NCBI RefSeq assembly: GCF_001636545.1
Contig: NZ_JFHK01000018.1
Location: forward strand, 1-64,000
DNA length: 64,000 bases
Reading direction: 5' to 3'
Source: Kosmotoga arenicorallina S304
GTDB taxonomy: Bacteria; Thermotogota; Thermotogae; Petrotogales; Kosmotogaceae
Shown: positions 51,973 through 60,359 of the stretch, in pieces
Layout of the letters: each line of letters opens with the position of its first letter
Position numbering within the stretch: the first letter of the stretch is position 1
Program-made: the position numbers and the translations under genes
Notes under the pieces: generated by a model
Told to the model about the DNA's origin: nothing
What the model saw: only the letters and a program-made list of their open reading frames with translations
The model's database searches: none

Positions 51973-53124
51973 ATGGGCAGATACTACCCGAAACTTAAAT
52001 CAAGAATATGGATCCCGATTGACAAAATAGAAGAAGAAGCCATAGAGCAAATCAGAAACCTTTCCAGGATCCCATCTCTCTTTAGATGGATAGCTGTAAT
52101 GCCCGATGTGCATCCGGGTTATGGCATGCCTATTGGAGGAGTTGTTGCATTAAAGAATGCTGTTATTCCCTACGCTGTGGGAATGGACATTGGTTGTGGC
52201 GTGGTTACAGTGAAAACTAATTTAACCGCTGAAATAGTGATGAAATACCGGGAGCCGATTTTGAAAATGTTTCTTGAGAAAATCCCCGTGGGTTTCAGAT
52301 GGAGAGGGAAAGCATTGTCAAGTGATTTATGGAAAAAGAAACCAGCGGGTTTTGTTACTGAAAAAGAGTGGAAAAAAGCCCAGAAGCAGCTTGGAACCTT
52401 AGGGGGTGGAAATCATTTTATTGAGATCCAGAAAGATGAATCCGGGGAAATATTCCTAACCGTGCACAGTGGTTCTCGAAATCTTGGGAAACAGGTTGCA
52501 AGCCACTACGACAGAATCGCAAAGGAATATTGCAAAAAGCGGGGGGTTAATCCTCCACCGGGTCTTTCATGGTTGCCAGTGGACAGCAATGAAGGCAAAC
52601 AGTATCTTGGTGAAATGAATTTCTGCATTGAATTCGCAAGTGAAAATCGACGTCTTATCATGGAAACAGCACTGGAAGTCATGAAATATTTCTTTCCAGA
52701 TATAGAGGAACTTGAAAGACTTGAAACTATCCACAATTATGCGTCCTTTGAAGAGCATTATGGAGAAAAGGTGCTTGTCCACCGCAAAGGCGCTGTTAAA
52801 GCCAAAGGAAAAGTTATAATTCCCGGCTCGATGGGGAGCTCCACATATATAGCCGAAGGGCTATGCAGTCCAGATAGTTTCTGCTCCTGTTCTCATGGTG
52901 CTGGAAGGGTTTTAGGCAGGCACGAGGCGAAAAGGAAATTGAGCTTTGCTGAGGTCAAGCGCGATCTTGACGAGCGGAATGTTGTGTTGATAACCCCGGA
53001 TAAAAGCGCAGTTGTAGAAGAAGCCAGAGCGGCTTATAAAGACATTGAAGAAGTCATGGAGTATCAAAAGGACCTTGTAAAAAAGGTTACAAGGCTTACA
53101 CCAATAGCTGTTATTAAAGGGTAG
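51973..53124 (+). CDS. rtcB: RNA-splicing ligase RtcB
   Basis: 383 residues. MPDVHPGYGMPIGGVVAL, AVGMDIGCGVVTV (metal Asp/Cys), LGTLGGGNHFIEI and the GMP-accepting His in CSCSHGAGRVLGRHEAKR are present. RtcB joins 2',3'-cyclic phosphate and 5'-OH RNA ends. The ~380-residue size matches the shorter bacterial type. GGGAGTGATGGTTA precedes ATG 51973. No archease gene or RtcR regulator adjacent. Confidence 0.93.
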   Translation: MGRYYPKLKSRIWIPIDKIEEEAIEQIRNLSRIPSLFRWIAVMPDVHPGYGMPIGGVVALKNAVIPYAVGMDIGCGVVTVKTNLTAEIVMKYREPILKMFLEKIPVGFRWRGKALSSDLWKKKPAGFVTEKEWKKAQKQLGTLGGGNHFIEIQKDESGEIFLTVHSGSRNLGKQVASHYDRIAKEYCKKRGVNPPPGLSWLPVDSNEGKQYLGEMNFCIEFASENRRLIMETALEVMKYFFPDIEELERLETIHNYASFEEHYGEKVLVHRKGAVKAKGKVIIPGSMGSSTYIAEGLCSPDSFCSCSHGAGRVLGRHEAKRKLSFAEVKRDLDERNVVLITPDKSAVVEEARAAYKDIEEVMEYQKDLVKKVTRLTPIAVIKG

Positions 53125-53284
53125 CTTGAAAACCGGGTCTAGGGTCTGGGGTTTAGAGTATAGAAAATACTTCGAGAATCGTGACACCAGGAATCCGGGA
53201 CAGCGAGGAATTGCTATGTTTAGCTAAAGCTCAGGTTGTGCGGGACAAAGCATACACAACCCACAACCGACAACAATCAAACTG
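53125..53284. repeat. Degenerate piece related to the composite repeat
   Basis: GCTATGTTTAGCTAAAGCTCAGG followed by GTGCGGGAC resembles the first segment of composite repeat A (~3889-3922), but the core hairpin and the 15-nt array are missing. No gene seen. Confidence 0.35.
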
Positions 53285-53319
53285 CTTCCGGGGGCGGAAG
53301 TTGCTTCCGATATCGGAAG
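53285..53319. repeat. 35-bp double palindrome, left copy
   Basis: CTTCCGGGGGCGGAAG, spacer TTG, CTTCCGATATCGGAAG. 34 of 35 bases identical to 54466-54500, in the same orientation. It lies exactly 27 bp beyond the stop codon of the ATPase gene. Confidence 0.9.
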
Positions 53320-53346
53320 CAGATTTTTCAAGAATGATTAGTAGTG

Positions 53347-54438
53347 CTATTCAGAGATTCCGTTTATTACTCTTTTTAGAACAGGGTCAACGATGTTGTA
53401 TTTCCCATCAGCTTTTTTTATCCATGATGTCTGCTGAAGGATATTCAAGGCTTCATATAATCTTGAGTCACCAACTATATCCCCAGAGGCTATTAAGAGC
53501 CTTTTGAGACCTGCCCAGGAATCGACTCCCGCAGCGATGTGCTTTAGAATTTTCAAATAACGAGGACTTCTCTTTTCAAGCTCTTTAAGTTCGCTTGAAA
53601 TCATTCCTGAAAGATAATTGAATACTTTTTCAATTGCTTCCTTTACATCTAAAAATTCGCGGTATTTTACTCCGAAAAGAACTAAATATCCCGGTATTCC
53701 ATCAAGAATATTAACAACTTCTTCGATGTCAAATGAAACTGGTAAATTTATTTGTGCAAAGCCTTTTTTTAAGAATTCTATAGAAGTTTTTCTTTTGAAT
53801 GGTTCAATGCATATCTCTGAATAAGCTCTGCCATAAAGAGGGGATTCGTAATCTGAAAGCTTCAGAAAATCGTGCAGTAACCCTATTTCAGATCCTGTTA
53901 TGACTAGCTTTGTATTGTGCAAATTATCGTAAATAAACGCAAGCAATGTAAGAAGGTCTTTTCCCCCTCTTGAACCATAATATTTCAAATACTGGGCTTC
54001 ATCAATATACAGGATGATATTTTTTCCGTTCTTAGCAGCAAATTCATTGAGTCTTTCCATTAGCGATGAAAGGTCTAATTCTTTCCTGATGAGAGTAATG
54101 CTATTTCCTTTGATACTTACTCCCCGCAACTCTTTAAGGAATTTGACTATCTTATACTTCAAAGATACCCGGGCAAGTTCGCTTTCGATTTGGCTTATGA
54201 GATGGAAATGGGTGATATTCCCTCCCGAAGAGGAATAAAGGCTTCTTCCGTCCAAAAAGATGGAGATTTCCTGGAGCTCATTCAACATGGCTTTGATCAA
54301 TGAGGACTTTCCTACCCTTCGCAGCCCGGTTACAATAACAAGCGGATAGTTATACAAAGCATCTTCAAAAGCTTTTCTTTCATCAATCCTATCAAAGAGA
54401 TCTTCCAATTTGGTTTTTGGCCTTGTATCAAAAAGCAT
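53347..54438 (-). CDS. Archaeal-type AAA ATPase (COG1672-like) in a palindrome-bracketed cassette
   Basis: 363 residues. Walker A VTGLRRVGKSSLIKAM (~residue 36), Walker B IILYIDEAQYL, sensor VITGSEIG, and a C-terminal winged-helix region (~290-355: KILKHIAAGVDSWAGLKRLL...SRLYEALNILQQTSWIKKADGKYNIVDPVLKR). Family members are abundant in archaea and Thermotogae, with unknown function. GGGGGTGA precedes ATG 54438. Direct 35-bp repeats stand exactly 27 bp outside the start and the stop codon. Confidence 0.85.
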   Translation of the reverse strand: MLFDTRPKTKLEDLFDRIDERKAFEDALYNYPLVIVTGLRRVGKSSLIKAMLNELQEISIFLDGRSLYSSSGGNITHFHLISQIESELARVSLKYKIVKFLKELRGVSIKGNSITLIRKELDLSSLMERLNEFAAKNGKNIILYIDEAQYLKYYGSRGGKDLLTLLAFIYDNLHNTKLVITGSEIGLLHDFLKLSDYESPLYGRAYSEICIEPFKRKTSIEFLKKGFAQINLPVSFDIEEVVNILDGIPGYLVLFGVKYREFLDVKEAIEKVFNYLSGMISSELKELEKRSPRYLKILKHIAAGVDSWAGLKRLLIASGDIVGDSRLYEALNILQQTSWIKKADGKYNIVDPVLKRVINGISE

Positions 54439-54465
54439 GTATTCACCCCCAATGAAATTATATCA

Positions 54466-54500
54466 CTTCCGGGGGCGGAAGTTACTTCCGATATCGGAAG
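54466..54500. repeat. 35-bp double palindrome, right copy
   Basis: CTTCCGGGGGCGGAAG, spacer TTA, CTTCCGATATCGGAAG; 27 bp upstream of the ATPase start codon. Could serve as cassette boundary or operator. Confidence 0.9.
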
Positions 54501-54519
54501 GTAAAGATAGAAATATCGG

Positions 54520-54963
54520 TCACCATTCAAGATAAGCTGTAAGCGTTGGTATCGGGACAATTTCATCTATGCTCACAAAGAAATCTCCCGGCAAGTTAAT
54601 TGCCAATCCAATATCCGCACCAAGATAAAGCGAAGCAAAGCTAAGGCTGATCCTGAAATCTGTTCCGATTTTTCCCAATAGCAAGCATTCCATTTCCTTT
54701 AAATTCCAGAATCCTTCTATTCCGGCATGTGGCCTGAAGAAAGATAGATCAGTTGATACAAAAATACCCGGGGAAACTATTTCTAAACCCCGGTTACTAA
54801 ATACAAAACCGCCTTTAACCATGAGATCCACTGTACCAAGCTCAAATCTTGCCATGACAAAAGGCTCAATAAACCCGCTGATATTTACACCGATACTGTA
54901 ACTTATTCCAAAAATACCAAGACTAATTAAAAGAAAAACAAAAAGCACCACCCATCTTTTCAT
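54520..54963 (-). CDS. Small exported beta-barrel-like protein
   Basis: 147 residues: signal peptide MKRWVVLFVFLLISLGIFG, then alternating strands (FIEPFVMARFELGTVDLMVKGGFVFS ... LYLGADIGLAINLPGDFFVSIDEIVPIPTLTAYLEW) ending in Trp, as in outer-membrane proteins. TGGGGGTGATTTT precedes ATG 54963. No family recognised. Confidence 0.6.
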   Translation of the reverse strand: MKRWVVLFVFLLISLGIFGISYSIGVNISGFIEPFVMARFELGTVDLMVKGGFVFSNRGLEIVSPGIFVSTDLSFFRPHAGIEGFWNLKEMECLLLGKIGTDFRISLSFASLYLGADIGLAINLPGDFFVSIDEIVPIPTLTAYLEW

Positions 54964-55200
54964 AAAATCACCCCCAAAGGTTTCATTAAGATAATAACAA
55001 AAGAGAAGGCAAAACAGCAGGAAAATAAAGAATAGCTGGCAATTCAAGAAAAACCTAAATGTGGTTATTAAAGAAAAGTCAGCCATAAAGATTTTGGTTT
55101 TAGATGCTTTTTTCATAATTTGGCTATTTTCCTCTTCATTTTTATAATATAAGGTTATACTTGTTATGTGAGAAAAAATGCTTAATGGGAGATGATTATT

Positions 55201-55890
55201 TTGAAAGCCGCAGTTATAAATGGAAGTCCGGGAATGGAAAAGGGGAACACCGCTTTTGTCTTAGAACCTTTTCTCGAAGGAATGAAAGATGCAGGATGTG
55301 AAGTTGAGTTATTCTATGCGAGTGCGCTTAATATAAAGCCGTGTAGCTGCAGCATCATGTACTGCTGGTATAAAAATCCGGGTGAGTGCATCATAAAAGA
55401 CGATATGGTAAAACTTTATCCAGCCCTAAGGGGAGCAGATATTCTTGTTCTCGCTACGCCTGTTTATATTCCGCTGCCGGGAGAGATGCAGAATTTAATC
55501 AACAGGCTCTGCCCTTTATTAGATCCGGTGCTGAAATTTCAAGAGGCCCGAACAAGAGCGAAGTTTCGCGAGAATGTGAATATCACAAAAATCGCACTGG
55601 TATCAACATCTGGATGGTGGGAACTCGGAAATTTCGATGTGGTAGTCCATATTGTTGAAGAACTTGCAAAAAATGCAAATGTAAAGTTCGCAGGTGCTGT
55701 TTTGAGACCTCACGTTCATTTTTTGAGGCACAAAGCCACACCCAATGCTGATAGGAAAGAGATTCTTGAAGCTCTAAAAAAGGCAGGATCTGAGCTCGTA
55801 AGTGAAGACAAAATGCATAAAAAAACTCTTGAATTAATAAGCCACCCCCTCATCTCTAAAGAGAAGATATTGCAAATTTACAATAGCTGA
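55201..55890 (+). CDS. NADPH-dependent FMN reductase / flavodoxin-fold oxidoreductase
   Basis: 229 residues. AVINGSPGMEKGNTAFVLEPFLEGM is the FMN phosphate loop of the iron-sulfur-flavoprotein/NAD(P)H reductase group; LVLATPVYIPLPGEMQNLINRL is the second FMN motif. A CSCSIMYCW cluster (~residues 49-57) resembles the cysteine region of Fe-S flavoproteins (Isf). TTG 55201 has GGGAG nine bases upstream. Cytoplasmic electron carrier or quinone/FMN reductase. Confidence 0.8.
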   Translation: MKAAVINGSPGMEKGNTAFVLEPFLEGMKDAGCEVELFYASALNIKPCSCSIMYCWYKNPGECIIKDDMVKLYPALRGADILVLATPVYIPLPGEMQNLINRLCPLLDPVLKFQEARTRAKFRENVNITKIALVSTSGWWELGNFDVVVHIVEELAKNANVKFAGAVLRPHVHFLRHKATPNADRKEILEALKKAGSELVSEDKMHKKTLELISHPLISKEKILQIYNS

Positions 55891-56041
55891 ATTACTCTAC
55901 AAAGTAGCTTAAAAATTTGAATATCGAAAGTCATTAATACTTTCAAACTCATTTTCGAACACCATATTTTGAGTTTCTTAATTAACAGCTGCTGACTGGA
56001 AATAATAGCCAAAAATCGTTTCTAATCAACAGACTACTTGT

Positions 56042-56094
56042 TTTGAATTTTAGTATTGAATTTATATAATTAGTAAGTAAAGTTTACTGACTAA
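56042..56094 (+). promoter_or_regulatory. Promoter and ROK-type operator
   Basis: TTTGAA (56042-56047), 17-bp spacer, TATAAT (56065-56070). A 25-bp inverted repeat starts at the last base of the -10 box: TTAGTAAGTAAA-g-TTTACTGACTAA (56070-56094), one mismatched pair. Typical for ROK/XylR regulators. 55891-56041 shows nothing else. Confidence 0.75.
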
Positions 56095-56126
56095 ACAGAA
56101 ATAACATGTAAGGAAGTGAATTGATT

Positions 56127-57284
56127 ATGTCTTCAAGACCTGAGGATCTTAGGGTAAGAAACACTTCAAAAATAGTCAAAACTTTGATAATAAATCCAAA
56201 CTTATCAAGGGTTGAGCTTGCAAGAATTTTAAACCTAACAAAAACAACCGTATCCTCGATAATTAACAAGTTGATTTCTCTTGGAATTGTTGAAGAGATC
56301 GAAAAAGATAATAGCGGGAGCATAGGAAAGTCTCCTGTTCCTTTGAAGATCAGAAGCGATGCTGCTTCTGTTATTGGAATTGGCCTCGAAAGAAAGGATA
56401 CATCAGGTGTTCTTCTGAACCCAGACGGCAAAGTTCTTGAAAGCATTATTGTTCATGAATCCAACCGTAAAAAGGAAGCTGCAGCTAAAAACCTATTGAA
56501 AGTTATCGAAATCATGTTATCTAAGGCGCGTGAACATGGCATTGAGCCAAATGCAATTGGTATTGGTGCTCCCGGGCCTATTGATGAAAAAGTCGGTGTT
56601 ATATATTCACCAAGCGGATTACCAGATTGGGAAAATTTCAATGTTGTCCAAATAGCTCAAGAAACCTTCAAAAAGAAAACTTACCTGATAAATGACGCAG
56701 ATGGTGGCGCTTTAGCTGAACGCTTTTTTGGAAATGGCAAGGAGCTTAATTCTTTTGTAGATATTTTCTTCGATGAAGGAATAGGCTGTGGAATTGTACT
56801 CAATGGAGAAATTTACAGAGGGGCTTTTGGCTATTCAGGAGAGTTTGACTATCTGGCTTTCCTCGGAAAAGTTATTGGAAAAGGAGAAGAGTACTTTAGT
56901 CTGGAAAAAGTGTTATCTGAACTCCGTATATTCCTGGGAAAAAATCAGCATCAGCTTGGAAGTGTCGACATAAAAGAATATCTTGAGAACAGTGAAAACA
57001 TGGAAGCTAAAAAGAGATTTGAAGAAATTTATACCGAATTAGGTCGAATTGCTTCAATAATCTCAAATCTCATTGGACCAGAAGCAGTTATCGTAAGTGG
57101 AAGGATGATCGAATTGGGAGATTTATTCATGAAGCCCTTTAAAAATGTATTCTTCAAACTCCAGTTTGGACGCGAGAAGAAAGTACGGTTAATAAAAGGG
57201 GCTTTCCCACAAAATATTACATATGCAATAGGTGCTGCTACCAATGCTTTACTTAACCATGTTATCGAAAAATCGATAACATAA
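56127..57284 (+). CDS. ROK family transcriptional regulator
   Basis: 385 residues. N-terminal HTH (KTLIINPNLSRVELARILNLTKTTVSSIINKLISLGIVEEI) and a sugar-kinase-like ROK domain (GIGAPGPIDEKVGVIYSPSGLPDWENFNV; GIGCGIVLNGEIYRGAFGYSGEFDY). The usual zinc CxCGxxGC cluster is absent (the region after GEFDY has no cysteines), suggesting a regulator with altered sugar site. GGAAGTGAATTGATT precedes ATG 56127. Controls the ABC operon downstream. Confidence 0.9.
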   Translation: MSSRPEDLRVRNTSKIVKTLIINPNLSRVELARILNLTKTTVSSIINKLISLGIVEEIEKDNSGSIGKSPVPLKIRSDAASVIGIGLERKDTSGVLLNPDGKVLESIIVHESNRKKEAAAKNLLKVIEIMLSKAREHGIEPNAIGIGAPGPIDEKVGVIYSPSGLPDWENFNVVQIAQETFKKKTYLINDADGGALAERFFGNGKELNSFVDIFFDEGIGCGIVLNGEIYRGAFGYSGEFDYLAFLGKVIGKGEEYFSLEKVLSELRIFLGKNQHQLGSVDIKEYLENSENMEAKKRFEEIYTELGRIASIISNLIGPEAVIVSGRMIELGDLFMKPFKNVFFKLQFGREKKVRLIKGAFPQNITYAIGAATNALLNHVIEKSIT

Positions 57285-57308
57285 CCAAATCTAAAGGGAG
57301 GTTAGCGT

Positions 57309-58565
57309 ATGAAGAAGGCAAGGTTTTTTCTGTTGATTTTGCTTGTGTTTCTCGTGGGGATTACTGCGTTTTCTAAAGTCGTTACACTGAATTTCATCGA
57401 AGTTCTCACAAGTCCGGGGCGAACCAAGGTACTGAAAGATATTATTGCAGATTTTGAAGCAACACACCCCGGAATTAAAGTGAATCTCATTTCGCCACCT
57501 TATGAACAAGCAGACCAAAAAGCAACGCTTATGCTCAATACAAGACAGCCACTGGATATTGTTGAAGTCAGGGATTATACGATAAAGCAGTATGTAAACA
57601 ACGGAAGACTTGAAAACTTGGAACCATATATCGCAAACTGGGCTGATGCAAAGACACTTTCAGTTGTTGCTAACAAAGCGGCAAGAACCGTAAACGATAC
57701 TGCTTATATAGTTCCACAGTTCTTTTTCATCAAAGGTTTGTTTGTTAGGACTGATATCCTGAAGAAATTGGGAGTGAATTACATTCCCAAAACTATGAGC
57801 GAATTGGTTGAACTTTGTATCGCCATTACTGACCCTTCAAAGAATCAGTATGGATTTGGATTTAGAGGAAAATCCTGGGAATTCAAATTCTCTGACCTCA
57901 TTGCCACATCGTTCCTTAGTGATATCAATCCCTCGAATATTTATAAGACAAAAGATGGAAAGATATATTTCTCAGACCCTCGGGCAGTTGAAGGTCTTAG
58001 AATGTACAAAAGGCTTTTCGATGAAGCTACCCCTAAAGATGCCATAAACTGGGGATTCAACGAACAGGTCAATGCCTTTGTCTCGGGCATAACGCCTTTC
58101 CTGATTCAAGATCCTGATACCGTTGCATTGGTCGACAATATGTTGGGCCGCGAACATTATACAGTCGTTCCAGTTCCCGTCGGACCCTCTGGAAAGGCCT
58201 ATCTCGATTATGGGTTTACCGGACTGGGAATACCATCATATTCAAAGCACAAGAAAGAAGCCTGGGAATTCATAAAATACATTTCCAGCCCAGAAGTTAA
58301 CGCAAAGCTTTGTAAAGAATATGGCCCTCTTCCAATTCACACTTCAACCTTTGAGGACGATCCGTATTTCAGCACGGGTGTGTATTCTGCATGGGGATAC
58401 ATGATAAATCATCCCGAAAAATACATATTCGCTTCCTATCCCTTGAATTCCCCCAAGTGGCCCGGTTGGGCTGAGGTTCATCAGCAATATATGCAAGCCT
58501 TCTTGTTAGGAAAAATCTCTCTTGAAGAAACTGTCGAAAAATGGACTGAATATTGGGCAGAATGA
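57309..58565 (+). CDS. Sugar ABC importer substrate-binding protein
   Basis: 418 residues with signal peptide (MKKARFFLLILLVFLVGITAFS). Family 1 binding protein: DIIADFEATHPGIKVNLISPPYEQADQKATLMLNTRQPLDIVEV and VVPVPVGPSGKAYLDYGFTGLGI. AAAGGGAGGTTAGCGT precedes ATG 57309, 24 bp after the ROK gene. Ligand unknown. Confidence 0.9.
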   Translation: MKKARFFLLILLVFLVGITAFSKVVTLNFIEVLTSPGRTKVLKDIIADFEATHPGIKVNLISPPYEQADQKATLMLNTRQPLDIVEVRDYTIKQYVNNGRLENLEPYIANWADAKTLSVVANKAARTVNDTAYIVPQFFFIKGLFVRTDILKKLGVNYIPKTMSELVELCIAITDPSKNQYGFGFRGKSWEFKFSDLIATSFLSDINPSNIYKTKDGKIYFSDPRAVEGLRMYKRLFDEATPKDAINWGFNEQVNAFVSGITPFLIQDPDTVALVDNMLGREHYTVVPVPVGPSGKAYLDYGFTGLGIPSYSKHKKEAWEFIKYISSPEVNAKLCKEYGPLPIHTSTFEDDPYFSTGVYSAWGYMINHPEKYIFASYPLNSPKWPGWAEVHQQYMQAFLLGKISLEETVEKWTEYWAE

Positions 58566-58583
58566 CTCTACATAATTAACCAT

Positions 58584-58622
58584 GGGTGCGGTGCTCATCG
58601 TCAACAACACCGCGCCCTTTTT
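58584..58622 (+). promoter_or_regulatory. Intra-operon terminator-like hairpin
   Basis: GGG-t-GCGGTG ... CACCGC-g-CCC followed by TTTTT, between binding protein and first permease. Confidence 0.75.
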
Positions 58623-58635
58623 AAGAGGTGTTTGG

Positions 58636-59520
58636 ATGCGTAATTCACAACGTAAATTATTCATAATGATAATCCCGGCGTTTGTGCTGCTAATTCTGTT
58701 TGTCTATTTCCCCATAGTAAAAGGAGGGGTTGTGGCTTTCCAGAATTACAACCTCTTCGATCTAACAAATGTGCATTTTATAGGATTGGATAACTTCAAA
58801 GCTGTTATTACGGATAGGAACTTCAATTTTTGGAGAATATGCCTTAATACGGTTTTGTGGATTTTTGTGTCGTTGTTCTTCCAATTTGTGCTTGGCTTTG
58901 GACTTGCACTTCTTATGAGAAAACCCTTCAAAGGGAGAGGAATTTATTCTGCGCTGGTTTTTTACCCGTGGGCAGTATCCGGTTTTGCCATCGGTCTTGT
59001 ATGGGCTTGGATGTTCAATGGTCAGTTTGGCATGATAAACGATCTGCTTATGAGATTGGGGATAATAAATAACAACATTGGCTTTTTGTCAGATCCCAAA
59101 TTTGCCATGATGTCGGTAATCATAGCGAATGTATGGTATGGCGTGCCTTTCTTTGCCATAATGCTTCTTGCAGCATTGCAATCAGTTCCAAAAGAATTGT
59201 ATGAAGCTGCTGAAATCGATGGAGCAACAAAATTAAGGCAACTTTTTGATGTCACTATCCCATACATAAAGCCAACAATAATCAGCACAACTCTTTTAAG
59301 AACCATGTGGATCATGAATTTCCCGGAGATAATATATGGTATGACCGGTGGCGGACCCGCAAATTCCACAAATATACTGGCAACTCTTATGATAAACAAG
59401 ATCTACAAATTTTACGATTATGGCCAAGGGGCAGCTATTGGATTTATAATCATGTCTGTTTTGTTTGTTTACGCATTCTTCTACCTGCGGCTTACTTCCA
59501 GCAAAGAGGTGGTATTATGA
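58636..59520 (+). CDS. Sugar ABC importer permease (MalF-like)
   Basis: 294 residues, six transmembrane helices; EAA loop ELYEAAEIDGATKLRQLFDVTIPYIKPTI. ATG 58636 follows AAGAGGTGTTTGG; an upstream ATG at 58582 would be in the terminator-like hairpin. Overlaps the next permease (ATGA). Confidence 0.92.
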   Translation: MRNSQRKLFIMIIPAFVLLILFVYFPIVKGGVVAFQNYNLFDLTNVHFIGLDNFKAVITDRNFNFWRICLNTVLWIFVSLFFQFVLGFGLALLMRKPFKGRGIYSALVFYPWAVSGFAIGLVWAWMFNGQFGMINDLLMRLGIINNNIGFLSDPKFAMMSVIIANVWYGVPFFAIMLLAALQSVPKELYEAAEIDGATKLRQLFDVTIPYIKPTIISTTLLRTMWIMNFPEIIYGMTGGGPANSTNILATLMINKIYKFYDYGQGAAIGFIIMSVLFVYAFFYLRLTSSKEVVL

Positions 59521-60344
59521 CAAGCTTCAAGAAGATCCTAAAAATTATAGCACTTGCGTTATACTTAATTGCTGCTTTATTGCCATTTTACTGGATAACA
59601 ATTACTTCATTAAAGGATTCCAAGGAAATCTATTCCTTTCCTTTGAAGTACTGGCCTTCCAAAATCAGTTTTAACAGCTACAAACAGTTGTTTAGTTTTG
59701 CCAACTTCGGAATCTATTTCAGGAACAGTGCCATAGTCTCTCTTATAGCTGCTTTTGCGGCGATGATAATATCAATGTTTAGCGGATATGCTTTATCAAG
59801 ATTGAAAATGAAAAGGTTCAAAAATAGAATTCTCCTGGCGCTTTACTTCACACAGATGATCCCCGGATTTATAATCATGGCTCCGTTATTTACAATGCTG
59901 TCGCAATTTCAAATGACCGATAAATTATCCACACTTACCATTTTGTATATAACCATGGTAATCGCTTTTAGCACTATCATGGCAAAAAGTTTTTTTGATA
60001 GGATTCCTATTAGTTTGGAAGAAGCATCTATGATAGATGGGTGTAACATAGTTCAGTCTCTTTTCAAGATTGTCTTTCCCCTTACGTTGCCCGGGCTGGC
60101 AGCCATTTTTAGCTTTGCATTTGTAAATATCTGGAATGAATTATTTTTAGCCACTATGTTCATTTTTTCAGATGATAAAATGACGATACCTGTGGCTTTG
60201 AATTCTTTCATTTCAAAGGCTGGAATAAGCTGGGATATAATGAGCGCAGGACTTGTAGTTTCTCTACTCCCCACAATGATAATCTTCGCCTTTGCGCAAA
60301 AATATATAATAGCAGGTTTGACAGAAGGCGCAGTCAAAGGCTGA
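59517..60344 (+). CDS. Sugar ABC importer permease (MalG-like)
   Basis: 275 residues, six transmembrane helices; EAA loop ISLEEASMIDGCNIVQSLFKIVFPLTLPGL, C-terminus YIIAGLTEGAVKG. AGAGGTGGTATT precedes ATG 59517. As in the galactoside operon, no ATPase gene follows. Confidence 0.92.
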   Translation: MTSFKKILKIIALALYLIAALLPFYWITITSLKDSKEIYSFPLKYWPSKISFNSYKQLFSFANFGIYFRNSAIVSLIAAFAAMIISMFSGYALSRLKMKRFKNRILLALYFTQMIPGFIIMAPLFTMLSQFQMTDKLSTLTILYITMVIAFSTIMAKSFFDRIPISLEEASMIDGCNIVQSLFKIVFPLTLPGLAAIFSFAFVNIWNELFLATMFIFSDDKMTIPVALNSFISKAGISWDIMSAGLVVSLLPTMIIFAFAQKYIIAGLTEGAVKG

Positions 60345-60359
60345 TTTTAGGAGGAAAAA

